A stretch of DNA of 64,000 nt from the NCBI GenBank assembly GCA_900549405.1, contig URNZ01000001.1, positions 40,532 through 104,531 of the forward strand, in the 5' to 3' direction. How positions within the stretch are numbered: position 1 is the first letter of the stretch; the number at the start of each line of letters is the position of its first letter. Both the position numbers and the translations under genes were made by a program. The notes under the pieces are model-generated. The model was not told where the DNA came from. It did not search any database and was given only the letters and a program-made list of their open reading frames with translations. This document shows positions 40,404-49,061 of this stretch, in pieces. The stretch comes from an uncultured Eubacteriales bacterium (GTDB lineage: Bacteria > Bacillota > Clostridia > Oscillospirales > Oscillospiraceae).

Positions 40404-40499
40404 TCTCTCCGTCTCTTTCCTGATCATTCAAATCTGTTTCAGTATAACCCCAACCACCGGGGGGCCGTCAAGGGGGAGCGTGTTTTTGCGGGGGCGGCA

Positions 40500-40535
40500 A
40501 AGCGGCGCGCCTTCAAAACAGAAAGTGCGCCGCTT
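40500..40535 (-). terminator. Hairpin after the D-2-hydroxyacid dehydrogenase gene
   Basis: AAGCGGCGC pairs with GCGCCGCTT around an A/T-rich loop. There is no proper U-run on the minus strand, so it may be only a partial terminator or processing site. Confidence 0.45.
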
Positions 40536-40551
40536 CTTGATTTTATAGTCT

Positions 40552-41535
40552 TTACAGCTTGCCCGGCCCGCCGATGACGTTGATCGGGCGGCCCGCCAGA
40601 TAGCAGCGGAGGTTCTCCACCGCAAAGTCCAGCAGGCGCTGCCGCGTCTCCTTGGGGACCCAGGCCACATGGGGGGTGATGATACAGTTGGGAGCGCGGA
40701 GGAGGGGGCTGTCCGGCGGAATGGGCTCTGTGGCCGCCACGTCCACCCCCAGGCCGCCCAGCTGGCCGGTCTCCAGGGCCCGGGCCACGTCCGCCTCATT
40801 CAGCAGCCCGCCCCGGGCGGTGTTCAGCAGCAGGGCCCCGGGCTTCATCCCCGCGATGCGCTCGGCCCGGATCATCTGCCGGCTGCCCTCCGTCAGGGGG
40901 CAGTGGAGGGAGATCACGTCCGCCCGGGCGAACAGCTCCTCCCGAGGGACGAACTCCACCGGGACGGCGCAGGGCTTTTTGTGCTGTTCGTCCGCCAATA
41001 GCTTCATGCCGAAGCCGTGGGCGATGGCGGCCACCGCCTGGCCGATGGACCCAAGACCCACAATGCCCATGGTCTTGCCCCAAAGCTCCGCCATGGGCCG
41101 GTCCCAAAGGCAGAAGTCGCCGCTTTCACCCCAGTGGCTCGCTTTCACCGCCCGGTCATAGTGGCCCACCTGGTTGCACAGCTCCAGCAGCAGGGCGAAG
41201 GTGTGCTGGGCCACCGCCGGGGTGCCATAGGCGGGGATGTTGCAGATGGTCACCCCGTGCCGGGCGGCATAGTCCAGTGTCTCCCGGTCCACCTGGTCAT
41301 AGCCGGTGGAGGTGAGGTCGATGAACTTCAGCTCCGGGCAGGCCTCCAGCAGCTCCCGCTTCACCACCCGCTGGCGGAGCATGGCCCCCTGGCTGCCCTG
41401 AAGGCAGTCGATCACCGCCGCCAGGGGCGGCTCCGTTTCAAAATTGGTGACGGTCACCTCCGCCAGGGTCCGAAAGCCATCCCAGCTCAGGTCCCCCGGG
41501 TTAAAGATCCGGCCATCCACCACAGAAAATTTCAT
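40552..41535 (-). CDS. D-2-hydroxyacid dehydrogenase (glycerate-dehydrogenase-like)
   Basis: A 327-residue NAD(P)-dependent dehydrogenase interconverting D-2-hydroxy acids and 2-oxo acids. The NAD motif is IVGLGSIGQAVAA. The catalytic set is visible as Arg in LNTARGGLL, Glu in AATEPIPP and His in ITPHVAWV. It is nearest to glycerate / hydroxypyruvate reductases. The start at 41535 has AAGGAGCG. It is flanked by two AEC transporters, downstream of the aldolase and TctABC genes, and could reduce the glyoxylate, pyruvate or tartronate semialdehyde type products of the aldolases (inference). Confidence 0.9.
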   Translation of the reverse strand: MKFSVVDGRIFNPGDLSWDGFRTLAEVTVTNFETEPPLAAVIDCLQGSQGAMLRQRVVKRELLEACPELKFIDLTSTGYDQVDRETLDYAARHGVTICNIPAYGTPAVAQHTFALLLELCNQVGHYDRAVKASHWGESGDFCLWDRPMAELWGKTMGIVGLGSIGQAVAAIAHGFGMKLLADEQHKKPCAVPVEFVPREELFARADVISLHCPLTEGSRQMIRAERIAGMKPGALLLNTARGGLLNEADVARALETGQLGGLGVDVAATEPIPPDSPLLRAPNCIITPHVAWVPKETRQRLLDFAVENLRCYLAGRPINVIGGPGKL

Positions 41536-41569
41536 AGGCTCTCGCTCCTTTTGTTTGTTGTCTGCCCGC

Positions 41570-42502
41570 TCACGCCGCCGCCCCGCCCAGGGCCAGCAGC
41601 ACGGGGATGGTGGCCAGGGACAGCAGGGTGGAGATGAGCACGCACTGGGCCGCCAGGCGGCTGTCTGCGTCATATTTCTCCGCCATCAGGGCGCAGTTGG
41701 CCGCCACCGGCATCCCGCCCACCAGCAGAGGGGCGGAGAAGGCCTCCCCCCGGACCCCCAGGGCCAGCATGGCCGCCGCCAGGATCAATGGCGTGACCAC
41801 CAGACGGCAGAAGGACACCACATAGCAGGCCCGGCCCCGCACCAGCCTGGGCAGGGAGAAGTCGGAGATGGCAAGCCCCGTGATGACCATGCCCAAGGGA
41901 GCCAGACAGGCATTGAGCATGTCAGCCGTGTCATAGATCACCTGGGGCACGGGCACCCCCAGCAGGGCCACCGGGATCATCACCAGCAGGGCCACCACCG
42001 GCGGGGTCTTCACCGTGGCCCACAGGGAGCCGGAGGAACCCTTTCTCCCCCGCTCCATGATCCAGATCCCCAGGGGCATGTTGGTCAGGCGATAGACCAG
42101 GCCCATCATGTTGGCATACAGCAGGCCCTGGCTGCTGTAGAGGCTGCTGACCATGCCCAGCCCGGCAAAGCCGAAGTTGTTATAGGCCATGGAGAACACC
42201 ACCACGTTGGCCGCGGGATAGTCCAGCTTCATCCACCGGGTGACCGCCAGAGCGGCCAGAAAGGGCAGCATGACCCATATCCCCCCCGCCAGCACCAGCT
42301 TGCCGCTGTTGATCAGGGTGTCACCGCTGAGTTCCATCCCCTCGAAGGAGGTGACCACCGAGGCCGGGAACAGGATCAGAAAGCAAAAGTCTGTCAGCTG
42401 GCGGCGGAAGTCCGCCGTCACCAGCCCCTTTTTCCCCAGCACGATGCCCAGCAGCATCAGCAGGAACAGGGGCAGCAGCTGCACGACGCCCTTGAGCACC
42501 AT
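41570..42502 (-). CDS. AEC-family transporter
   Basis: A 310-residue, roughly ten-span AEC carrier: LLPLFLLMLLGIVLGKKGLV, FSMAYNNFGFAGLGMVSSLY, LLVGGMPVAANCALMAEKYD. It is only distantly similar to the second AEC protein at 39486, so this is not a recent duplicate. It probably exports or imports an organic acid. It lies 34 bases before the dehydrogenase gene, with a hairpin between it and tctA upstream. Confidence 0.9.
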   Translation of the reverse strand: MVLKGVVQLLPLFLLMLLGIVLGKKGLVTADFRRQLTDFCFLILFPASVVTSFEGMELSGDTLINSGKLVLAGGIWVMLPFLAALAVTRWMKLDYPAANVVVFSMAYNNFGFAGLGMVSSLYSSQGLLYANMMGLVYRLTNMPLGIWIMERGRKGSSGSLWATVKTPPVVALLVMIPVALLGVPVPQVIYDTADMLNACLAPLGMVITGLAISDFSLPRLVRGRACYVVSFCRLVVTPLILAAAMLALGVRGEAFSAPLLVGGMPVAANCALMAEKYDADSRLAAQCVLISTLLSLATIPVLLALGGAAA

Positions 42503-42529
42503 GGTCCTCTCTCCTTTCCGGTGAAAGAG

Positions 42530-42555
42530 GCGGAAGGGGTCCTCCCCTTCCGCCC
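42530..42555 (-). terminator. Hairpin between tctA and the first AEC gene
   Basis: GGCGGAAGGGG and CCCCTTCCGCC form a perfect 11-bp stem with a 4-base loop. On the minus strand it is followed by TCTTTC, so at most a weak terminator that graded expression could pass. Confidence 0.55.
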
Positions 42556-42594
42556 CGTGTCGTTTTTTTAGGGTAGTTTTTTAGATCGCTTCGA

Positions 42595-44133
42595 TCAGAT
42601 GTCCTCCTCGCCCTCCTCGGCCAGGCGGCCCTGGGCCATGGCGGCCTTGCGCTCCTTGTATGTCTTTTTCACCGACAGGAACACAGACAGCGCCGCCAGC
42701 ACCAGGAAGAACACAGCGATGGGGCTGTGGAACATGGGCATGAACGACCCGTCAGACAAAATCAGCGCCCGGCGCAGGTTCTGCTCGGCGATGGGCCCCA
42801 CGATATAGCCGATGATCAGGGGCGTGACGGGGAAGTCGAACTTTTGCAGCAGCATCCCATACATGCCGAACACGCCCAGCATGGCGATGTCAAAGGCCCG
42901 GTTGTTGTTGGAGAAGGCGCCCACGCAGCACAGGACCATGATGGTGGGCATCAGAATGGCCTTGGACACGGTGAGCAGCCGCACAAAGCCCCGCATCCCC
43001 ACATACTCCATCAGGATCATGAAGACGTTGGCGATGATCATGGCGGCGAACACGGTGTACACCAGGCCCGCGTTGTTCACAAACAGCAGGGGGCCGGGCT
43101 GGATGCCCTGAAGGGTCAGCGCGCCCAGCATCAGGGCGGTGGCCACGTCGCCGGGGATGCCCAGGGCCAGCAGGGGGATCATGGCCCCGCCCACGGTGCC
43201 GTTGTTGGCCGACTCGCTGGCCACGATGCCGTCCATAATGCCGGTGCCGAACTTTTCGGGGTATTTAGACGTATCCTTGGCCACGGAATAGGCGATGAGG
43301 TTCGAGGTACTGGCCCCCACGCCGGGCAGGATGCCCACGCCGATGCCGATGATGGCGGAGCGGATGCAGTTGGGCAGCTGGGTGATGAACTCCTTCATGC
43401 TGAAGCCAAAGCCCTTGATCTTATAGGAGGAGACCTCCACTTTGGTGGTGTCCCGGCTCTTCTTGGCGTTTTTCATCACCTCGCCCAGGGCGAAGGAGCC
43501 GGTGAGCACGGAGATGAGGGCAAAGCCGCCCTGCAGTTCCGTAACCCCAAAGGTGAAGCGGGGGGTAAAGTCCACGGGGGCGATGCCCACCATGGCGATG
43601 ACAAAGCCGAAGCAGCCGCTGATGAGGCCCTTCACCATGTTCTTGCCAGACAGGCTGGCCACCATGGTCAGGGCGAAGACGGCGATGGTGAAATACTCCC
43701 AGGTGCCAAACTTCAGGGCAAACTTGGCCATGGTGGGGGCGATGAGGATCAGGCAGAACATGCTCAGCAGTCCGCCGATGAAGGAGAAGACGATGCCCGT
43801 GCCCAGGGCCTTGCCCGCCTCCCCCCGCATGGCCATGGGGTGGCCGTCGAAGGTAGTGCCGAAGGAGGCCGCCGTGCCGGGGATGTTCAGCAAAATGGCG
43901 CTGATCAGGCCGCCGGACACGCCGCCCATCATCAGGCCCATGATCAGGGCGATGCTGATGTTGGGCTCCAGAGTATAGGTGACGGGGATGAACAGGGCGA
44001 TGGCCACCGAGCCGCTCAGGCCGGGGACCGCGCCGAAGATAATGCCCACGAAGGTGCCCAGGGCGATGTAAAACAGGCCCTGCAGGGTCATAACAGAGGC
44101 AAAGCCCGCTGCGATCATACCAAAATTAAGCAT
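42595..44133 (-). CDS. tctA: Tripartite tricarboxylate transporter, large permease
   Basis: A 512-residue permease with about 12 spans. The TctA signature GAVPGLSGSVAIALFIPVTY is near residue 35, followed by GLMMGGVSGGLISAILLNIP and the second half GVGILPGVGASTSNLIAYSV. Together with TctB and the binding protein TctC it imports citrate or other polycarboxylates using an ion gradient. It lies 18 bases after tctB. Substrate probably a carboxylated compound fed to the aldolases upstream in the operon. Confidence 0.95.
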   Translation of the reverse strand: MLNFGMIAAGFASVMTLQGLFYIALGTFVGIIFGAVPGLSGSVAIALFIPVTYTLEPNISIALIMGLMMGGVSGGLISAILLNIPGTAASFGTTFDGHPMAMRGEAGKALGTGIVFSFIGGLLSMFCLILIAPTMAKFALKFGTWEYFTIAVFALTMVASLSGKNMVKGLISGCFGFVIAMVGIAPVDFTPRFTFGVTELQGGFALISVLTGSFALGEVMKNAKKSRDTTKVEVSSYKIKGFGFSMKEFITQLPNCIRSAIIGIGVGILPGVGASTSNLIAYSVAKDTSKYPEKFGTGIMDGIVASESANNGTVGGAMIPLLALGIPGDVATALMLGALTLQGIQPGPLLFVNNAGLVYTVFAAMIIANVFMILMEYVGMRGFVRLLTVSKAILMPTIMVLCCVGAFSNNNRAFDIAMLGVFGMYGMLLQKFDFPVTPLIIGYIVGPIAEQNLRRALILSDGSFMPMFHSPIAVFFLVLAALSVFLSVKKTYKERKAAMAQGRLAEEGEEDI

Positions 44134-44151
44134 CTGTGCGACCCTCCTCCT

Positions 44152-44661
44152 TTAACCCAGGATGCCCTTGGGCAGCATCAGGAAGAAATAGTTACGGAAC
44201 AGGAAATAGACCGCGCAGGGGATGAGGACAGAGGACAGGATGGCCACCAGATAGTTCCGCTTTCCCATGGTGGTATACAGCAGAATTTGCAGGAACATAT
44301 AGACGATGGAGGGCAGCAAAAAGCCCAGGCTGCCGATGCTGAACACATAGACCAGCATCAGCACGCCGCTGACCCAGTCCAGGTTGTCGTAAAAGAACTG
44401 CTTAAAGGTCTTCTTGCCCTCGTAGGGCTCCAGCTGGCCGTGGTCCTTCAGAAACTTAAAGTCCCGGATGGCGGTGTTCAGATTCAGCAGGCCCAGCAGG
44501 AAGATCACCACAGAAATCAGCCGGGGCATGAACTCCGGCCCCAGGGTGGTGACGGTGGAGGTCTCCACGAAGAAGGACGCTATAAACAGGAACGCCGCCA
44601 GCAGCAGCACCACAATGGCCGCGCCCACGTTTTTATAGTTGTTCAGGCTGTATTTTCGCAA
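44152..44661 (-). CDS. tctB: Tripartite tricarboxylate transporter, small subunit
   Basis: A 169-residue four-span TctB protein: AIVVLLLAAFLFIASFFVET, LGPEFMPRLISVVIFLLGL, and a C-terminal pair of spans. The GPEFMPR loop after the first span is a TctB hallmark. It partners TctA. An AAGGAGATGATC ribosome site precedes it. Confidence 0.92.
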   Translation of the reverse strand: MRKYSLNNYKNVGAAIVVLLLAAFLFIASFFVETSTVTTLGPEFMPRLISVVIFLLGLLNLNTAIRDFKFLKDHGQLEPYEGKKTFKQFFYDNLDWVSGVLMLVYVFSIGSLGFLLPSIVYMFLQILLYTTMGKRNYLVAILSSVLIPCAVYFLFRNYFFLMLPKGILG

Positions 44662-44688
44662 AAGAGATCATCTCCTTTATCCACACGG

Positions 44689-44727
44689 AAATGGGCGGCC
44701 CGGCGAAACCGCTGGGGCCGCCCATTT
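44689..44727 (-). terminator. Intercistronic hairpin between tctC and tctB
   Basis: AAATGGGCGGCCC and GGGCCGCCCATTT form a perfect 13-bp stem around a 13-base loop, then TCCGTG on the minus strand. Without a U-run it more likely protects the 3' end of tctC mRNA than terminates. Confidence 0.6.
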
Positions 44728-44748
44728 CGTCGGCTTGATTTGAACAGA

Positions 44749-45762
44749 TCAGAACGTGTCGCTCTGGATGGTGTCCGCCATGCCGTTCAGGAAGTCGTAA
44801 TACTCGGTCTCATACTCGGCCACCTTGGTGGGGTCCATGTACAGGGGGGTGAACTGAAGGTTCTCGCAGTCCTTCTGATACTCCTCGTCGTTGACCATCT
44901 GCTCGATGGCGGAGGCCAGGGAGTCGATGATGTCCTGGGGGGTGTCCTTCTTGACCCACACGGTGTAGTGGACGGCAAAGCCCACGTCGCCGATGTCCAC
45001 GCCCTGCTCGTTCAGGGTGGGGATGTCGGGGGCAAAGTCAGAGCGCTCAGAGGCCAGAGAGCCGATGACCTTGGCGTCGCCGGAGGCGATGTAGTCCTTC
45101 ATGATGCCCACGGTGGAGGAGACCACGTCCACCTCGCCGGAGAGCATGGCCACCACCTTGTCAGAGCCGCTGCCGATGTCCACCTTCTTGAAGGTAGTGC
45201 CGCTGGCCTGCTCAAAGGCCACGGCGTGATAGTGAGAGGGAGAACCCAGGGTCACGGCGAAGGACACCTCGCCGGGGTGCTCCTTCATGTAGTCCACCAG
45301 CTCCTGGGCGTTGCTGTAGGGGGCGTCCTTGCTGACCACCAGGATCTGGGTGTCGTTCTTGGCATAGCAGGCCACGGGGACGATGTCGTCCCAGGCATAC
45401 TCCAGCTTGCCGCCCAGCACGGCGTTGGCATAGGAGAAGTAGTTGATGACCTGCTGGCCGTCGGCATCGCCGTCCATGATCTGCTTCATGGCCAGGTTTC
45501 CGCCGCCGCCATCCACGTTCACGGGGACCACGGTGGTGCCCAGATACTTCTCCAGGTCCTTGGCGAACAGGCGTCCGCTGGAGTCCACGTCGCCGCCGGG
45601 CTTGGCGGGCAGCACGATCTGCACGGGGCCGTTGGGGTAATTGCTCTGGCTGCCGCCGGAGCTGGCAGAGCCGGAGCTGGCCGCTCCGCCGCCTCCGCCG
45701 CCGCTGCATCCCGCCATCAGGAGCATCAGGGTGGCCATCGCTGCCGCAATCATCTTTTTCAT
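44749..45762 (-). CDS. tctC: Tripartite tricarboxylate transporter binding lipoprotein
   Basis: A 337-residue Bug/TctC-type extracytoplasmic binding protein. The signal peptide ends in LLMAGCSGGGGGG. The mature part has the family pattern VQIVLPAKPGGDVDSSGRLF, GDADGQQVINYF and WVKKDTPQDIIDSLASAIEQ. TctC proteins bind carboxylates through main-chain contacts near the PAKPGG loop. The start at 45762 has AAGGAG. It lies 66 bases after the last aldolase gene and before tctB. Confidence 0.93.
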   Translation of the reverse strand: MKKMIAAAMATLMLLMAGCSGGGGGGAASSGSASSGGSQSNYPNGPVQIVLPAKPGGDVDSSGRLFAKDLEKYLGTTVVPVNVDGGGGNLAMKQIMDGDADGQQVINYFSYANAVLGGKLEYAWDDIVPVACYAKNDTQILVVSKDAPYSNAQELVDYMKEHPGEVSFAVTLGSPSHYHAVAFEQASGTTFKKVDIGSGSDKVVAMLSGEVDVVSSTVGIMKDYIASGDAKVIGSLASERSDFAPDIPTLNEQGVDIGDVGFAVHYTVWVKKDTPQDIIDSLASAIEQMVNDEEYQKDCENLQFTPLYMDPTKVAEYETEYYDFLNGMADTIQSDTF

Positions 45763-45828
45763 CTTCGTTTCTCCTTTTCGTTTCATTTTTGTTTTTATTT
45801 CAGGGGGTCATCCCCCTTGTACCTGCAT

Positions 45829-46629
45829 TCAGTCCGCTTTCTGCTCCTGCTGGGCCTGCCAATCTCTCACCGCGCCCACCAGCTGTTTCAGTCCGTTCAT
45901 CAGGATCTGCTGGTCAGAGCCCAGGGACAGGAAATAGGTCCCGTCCTTTTTGGCCTGGGCCATGGTCTTCGGGGTGTGATACATCTCCCAGCCGATCTTT
46001 CGCACGGCCAGGGCCTTCTCCCGCACCGTTTTGATGGCGTTCACCACCCGGGGGTCGTCATACTTGCCCGGGCAGCCATAGGAGGCGGTCAGGTCCGAGG
46101 GGCCGATGGGCACCCAGTCGGTCTGGGGGATGGCCAGGATGCGGTCAATGTCCTCCACGCCCTCCTTGGTCTCGATCTGGGGCACCACAAAGCTGTTCTC
46201 GTTGGACCGGCGGGCAAACTCCTCCGGGGTCATGCCGTTGCCATAGCTGGCGGCCCGGGTGATGGGGCAGAAACCCCGCTTGCCCTCGGGGGCGAACTTC
46301 ACCGCCTGGACCAGCTCCATGGCCTCCTCATAGGAACCCACAGAGGGGATCTGGATGCCGTCGGAGCCCATGTCCATCACCTGGGCGATGCGGGCCTCCT
46401 CCACGTTGGGCAGGCGCACCATGCACAGCTTGCCCGCCGCGTGGACGGCCCGGATGATGTTCTGCATGTTCTGGGCGTCAAAGGCATAGTGCTCGTTGTC
46501 GATGACGACCAGCTCCACCCCCTGAATGGCCAGCATCTCCGCCAGACTGGGGTCGGGGAAGCGGAGCATGATGGATGTGACGACCTGACCGGCCTTCAGC
46601 TTTTCTTTCAGTTTCTTTCCGTCTAACAT
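45829..46629 (-). CDS. HpcH/HpaI-family aldolase, paralogue A
   Basis: A 266-residue class II pyruvate aldolase of the HpcH/HpaI family, which split 2-oxo-4-hydroxy acids into pyruvate and an aldehyde with a divalent metal. By comparison with E. coli HpcH the key residues are present: the VIDNEH block (Asp44, His47), Arg72 in MVRLPN, Glu153 in QIETKEG and Asp179 in GPSDL. Last of four tandem paralogues and closest to paralogue B (both have ETKEGV-D-DRIL). Start at 46629 follows a good GGAGG-type site. Confidence 0.93.
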   Translation of the reverse strand: MLDGKKLKEKLKAGQVVTSIMLRFPDPSLAEMLAIQGVELVVIDNEHYAFDAQNMQNIIRAVHAAGKLCMVRLPNVEEARIAQVMDMGSDGIQIPSVGSYEEAMELVQAVKFAPEGKRGFCPITRAASYGNGMTPEEFARRSNENSFVVPQIETKEGVEDIDRILAIPQTDWVPIGPSDLTASYGCPGKYDDPRVVNAIKTVREKALAVRKIGWEMYHTPKTMAQAKKDGTYFLSLGSDQQILMNGLKQLVGAVRDWQAQQEQKAD

Positions 46630-46642
46630 GCCGTTGCCTCCT

Positions 46643-47413
46643 TCAGTGATAGGCCGCTTCCAGCAGCGCCTTGCAGCCGGCGGCGATGATCTGCTGGTCG
46701 GAACCGATGCTCACGTGGCGCACGCCCCGCTCCAGCAGGGCCCGCACCGCCTGGGGGGTATAGGCCATCTCGCCCACGTTCTTCCCCGCAGCTCTGGCCC
46801 GGTCAATGATGTCCCGCACCACCCGCTGGACCTCCGGGTCGTCGTTGTGGCCGGGCTTGCCATAGGAGGCCGCCAGGTCAGAGGGACCGTAGTCAATGCA
46901 GTCGATCTCCGGGATGGAGAGGATGCGGTCCAGGTCGGTCACGCCCTCCTTGGTCTCGATCTGCACCATGACGATGGAGTGCTCGTTGGCAAACTCCGCA
47001 TACTCCTGGGCGGACTTGCCAAAGCCATATTCCGCCGCCCGGGTGATGGGGCAGAAGCCCCGCTCCCCCACGGGGGCATATTTCACCGCGTTCACCAGCT
47101 GCATGGCCTCCTCATAGGAGTCCACCGAGGGGACCAGGATGCCGTCCACGCCATAGTCCATGATCTGGGCGATGCGGGTGGGCTCGGCATTGGGCACCCG
47201 AACGGCGCAGGCCATGCCGCGCACGTCCGCCGCCCGCACCAGGTCGATCATAGTCTCCTCGTCAAAGGGATAGTGCTCGTTGTCGATGATGACCAGGTCC
47301 ACCCCCGCCAGGGCCATGATCTCCATGGCCGCCGGACTGGGGAAACGCAGCATGGCGGAGATGACCACATCGTTGTTCCGCAGCCGCTGCCGGATATTTG
47401 TACGTCCGATCAC
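46643..47413 (-). CDS. HpcH/HpaI-family aldolase, paralogue B
   Basis: A 256-residue HpcH/HpaI-type aldolase with the complete expected site: Asp44/His47 in IIDNEHYPF, Arg72 in AVRVPN, Glu153 in QIETKEGVTD and Asp179 in GPSDLAASYG. It begins MIGRTNIRQRLRNNDVVIS. It ends 13 bases before the start of A and begins 40 bases after the end of C. Same motif numbering as A, so these two form one subgroup of the array. The individual substrate cannot be told from sequence. Confidence 0.93.
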   Translation of the reverse strand: MIGRTNIRQRLRNNDVVISAMLRFPSPAAMEIMALAGVDLVIIDNEHYPFDEETMIDLVRAADVRGMACAVRVPNAEPTRIAQIMDYGVDGILVPSVDSYEEAMQLVNAVKYAPVGERGFCPITRAAEYGFGKSAQEYAEFANEHSIVMVQIETKEGVTDLDRILSIPEIDCIDYGPSDLAASYGKPGHNDDPEVQRVVRDIIDRARAAGKNVGEMAYTPQAVRALLERGVRHVSIGSDQQIIAAGCKALLEAAYH

Positions 47414-47453
47414 AGGTTCTTCACTCCTTTGATTTTCATGGGGCGCGCCGCCG

Positions 47454-48224
47454 TCACATGCGCGCTTTCACGCCCTGGATCAGCTCTTTGAACCCGCCGC
47501 TGAGCAGCTGGAGGGGGGAGCCGATCTGGAACATGCGCACCCCGGACCGGATAGCCTTTTTAGCCTGCTCCGGGTTTTTATAGAGGTCGCACAGGCACTT
47601 GCCCGAGGCGATGATCTTCCGCTGGCCCTCCTCAATGGCCGCCTTGACCACCGGGTGGTCCGGCTGGCCGGGCAGACCGTAGGACGCGGACACGTCCGAG
47701 GGGCCGATGGCCACGACGTCGATCTCCGGGATGGACAGGATCTCGTCCAGGTTCTCCAGACCCCGCTTCGTCTCCACCATGATGGAGACCACGCTGTCCC
47801 GGTTGGCCCTGACTGGATAGTCCGCCGGGGAGGCGGTAAAGCCATAGTCCGCTGCCCGGGTGATGGGACAGAAGCCCCGGGTGCCCACGGGGGCGTATTT
47901 CACTGCGTTTACGATGGCCAGGGCCTGCTCCTTGGTCTCCACGTGGGGGATCTTGATGCCCTGAAGCTGGCAGTCCATCATCTGGGCCACCCGGGCCGCC
48001 TCCTCATTGGGGACGCGGATGACCACGCCGGAACCGTAGATCTGGGCCGCCCGGGCCAGGGCCTCCACCCGCTGGGGGTTGAAGGGATAGTGCTCGTTGT
48101 CGATGCACAGCATGTCGATGCCATACTGGGCGGCGATCTCCGCCGCAGCCATGTCCGACTGGCGCAGCATCATGCACAGGAGCAGTCCGCCCCGGTCCAG
48201 CTTCTCTCTGATGGGATTTTTCAT
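47454..48224 (-). CDS. HpcH/HpaI-family aldolase, paralogue C
   Basis: A 256-residue HpcH/HpaI-type aldolase. The site residues are Asp42/His45 in CIDNEHYPF, Arg70 in VIRVPN, Glu151 in MVETKRGLEN and Asp177 in GPSDVSASYG. It shares PGQPDHPVVKAAIEEGQRK exactly with paralogue D, and the DNA there is nearly identical too, pointing to recent duplication or gene conversion. The C-terminal part (KNPEQAKKAIRSGVRMFQIG) is more diverged. The start at 48224 lies 2 bases from the end of D, so the pair is translationally coupled. Confidence 0.92.
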   Translation of the reverse strand: MKNPIREKLDRGGLLLCMMLRQSDMAAAEIAAQYGIDMLCIDNEHYPFNPQRVEALARAAQIYGSGVVIRVPNEEAARVAQMMDCQLQGIKIPHVETKEQALAIVNAVKYAPVGTRGFCPITRAADYGFTASPADYPVRANRDSVVSIMVETKRGLENLDEILSIPEIDVVAIGPSDVSASYGLPGQPDHPVVKAAIEEGQRKIIASGKCLCDLYKNPEQAKKAIRSGVRMFQIGSPLQLLSGGFKELIQGVKARM

Positions 48225-48226
48225 GC

Positions 48227-49036
48227 TCACGCCTGCTCCCCCTCTCCGCCGAAGCACTCCCGCTCCAGGGCCCGGATATCCCGCATCATGGCGTCTAAGC
48301 GCCAGCGGATCATCTGCACGTCAGAGCCCACCGTCATCACCGTGGCGCCCCGCGCATGCATCCGCTCCGCCGCCTCTGGGGTATAGGCCTGGGCCACCAG
48401 GGCCTTGCCCGACACGGCGACCTTCCGCTGGCCCTCCTCAATGGCCGCCTTCACCACCGGGTGGTCCGGCTGGCCGGGCAGGCCATAGGAGGCGGACACG
48501 TCCGAGGGGCCGATGGAGATGCCGTCTACCTCTGGGATGGCCAGGATGTCGTCCAGGGCCTCCAGGCCCTTTTTCGTCTCGGTCATCAGAATGATGCAGG
48601 TCTGTTCGTTGGCCAGGCGGGTATATTCGTCGCCGCTCATGGCCATGCCATAGCTGGCCGCCCGGGTGATGGGACAGAAGCCCCGGTGGCCCACAGGGGC
48701 GTATTTCACTGCGTTCACCACGGCCAGGGCCTCTTCCCGGCTCTCGATGTGGGGGACCACCACGCCGATGGCACCCATGTCCATGATCTGGGCGATGCGG
48801 GCGGGCTCGGTGTTGGGCACCCGGACCATGCACTCGGCCCCATAGGTCTCCGCCGCCCGTATGATGGTCTCCATCCGCTGGGGGTTGAAAGGATAGTGCT
48901 CGTTGTCGATGACGATCAGGTCCACCCCGGCCAGAGCCATGATCTCCGCCGACGTGGGGTCGGAGCTTCGGAGAAAGGCCCGGATGACGATCTCGCCGTT
49001 TTTCAGCTTTTGCTTCACCTTTCTGGTCTGAAGCAT
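48227..49036 (-). CDS. HpcH/HpaI-family aldolase, paralogue D
   Basis: A 269-residue HpcH/HpaI-type aldolase, the first of the four in transcription order. Site residues are Asp44/His47 in VIDNEHYPF, Arg72 in MVRVPN, the Glu in MTETKKGLEA and the Asp in GPSDVSASYG. The tail RALERECFGGEGEQA is longer than in the others. It follows the RraA-like gene by 25 bases with a GGAGGAAAC ribosome site. Probably metal-dependent pyruvate aldolase; substrate unknown. Confidence 0.93.
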   Translation of the reverse strand: MLQTRKVKQKLKNGEIVIRAFLRSSDPTSAEIMALAGVDLIVIDNEHYPFNPQRMETIIRAAETYGAECMVRVPNTEPARIAQIMDMGAIGVVVPHIESREEALAVVNAVKYAPVGHRGFCPITRAASYGMAMSGDEYTRLANEQTCIILMTETKKGLEALDDILAIPEVDGISIGPSDVSASYGLPGQPDHPVVKAAIEEGQRKVAVSGKALVAQAYTPEAAERMHARGATVMTVGSDVQMIRWRLDAMMRDIRALERECFGGEGEQA

Positions 49037-49061
49037 ATTGTTTCCTCCTTCTGGTGGGGGT

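Noticed and set aside
42727..46626. A 1299-codon plus-strand open frame across the Tct and aldolase genes
   Set aside because: It is antisense to four well-supported genes, its translation is His/Gly/Gln-rich with no family pattern, and it results from G/C third-position bias.
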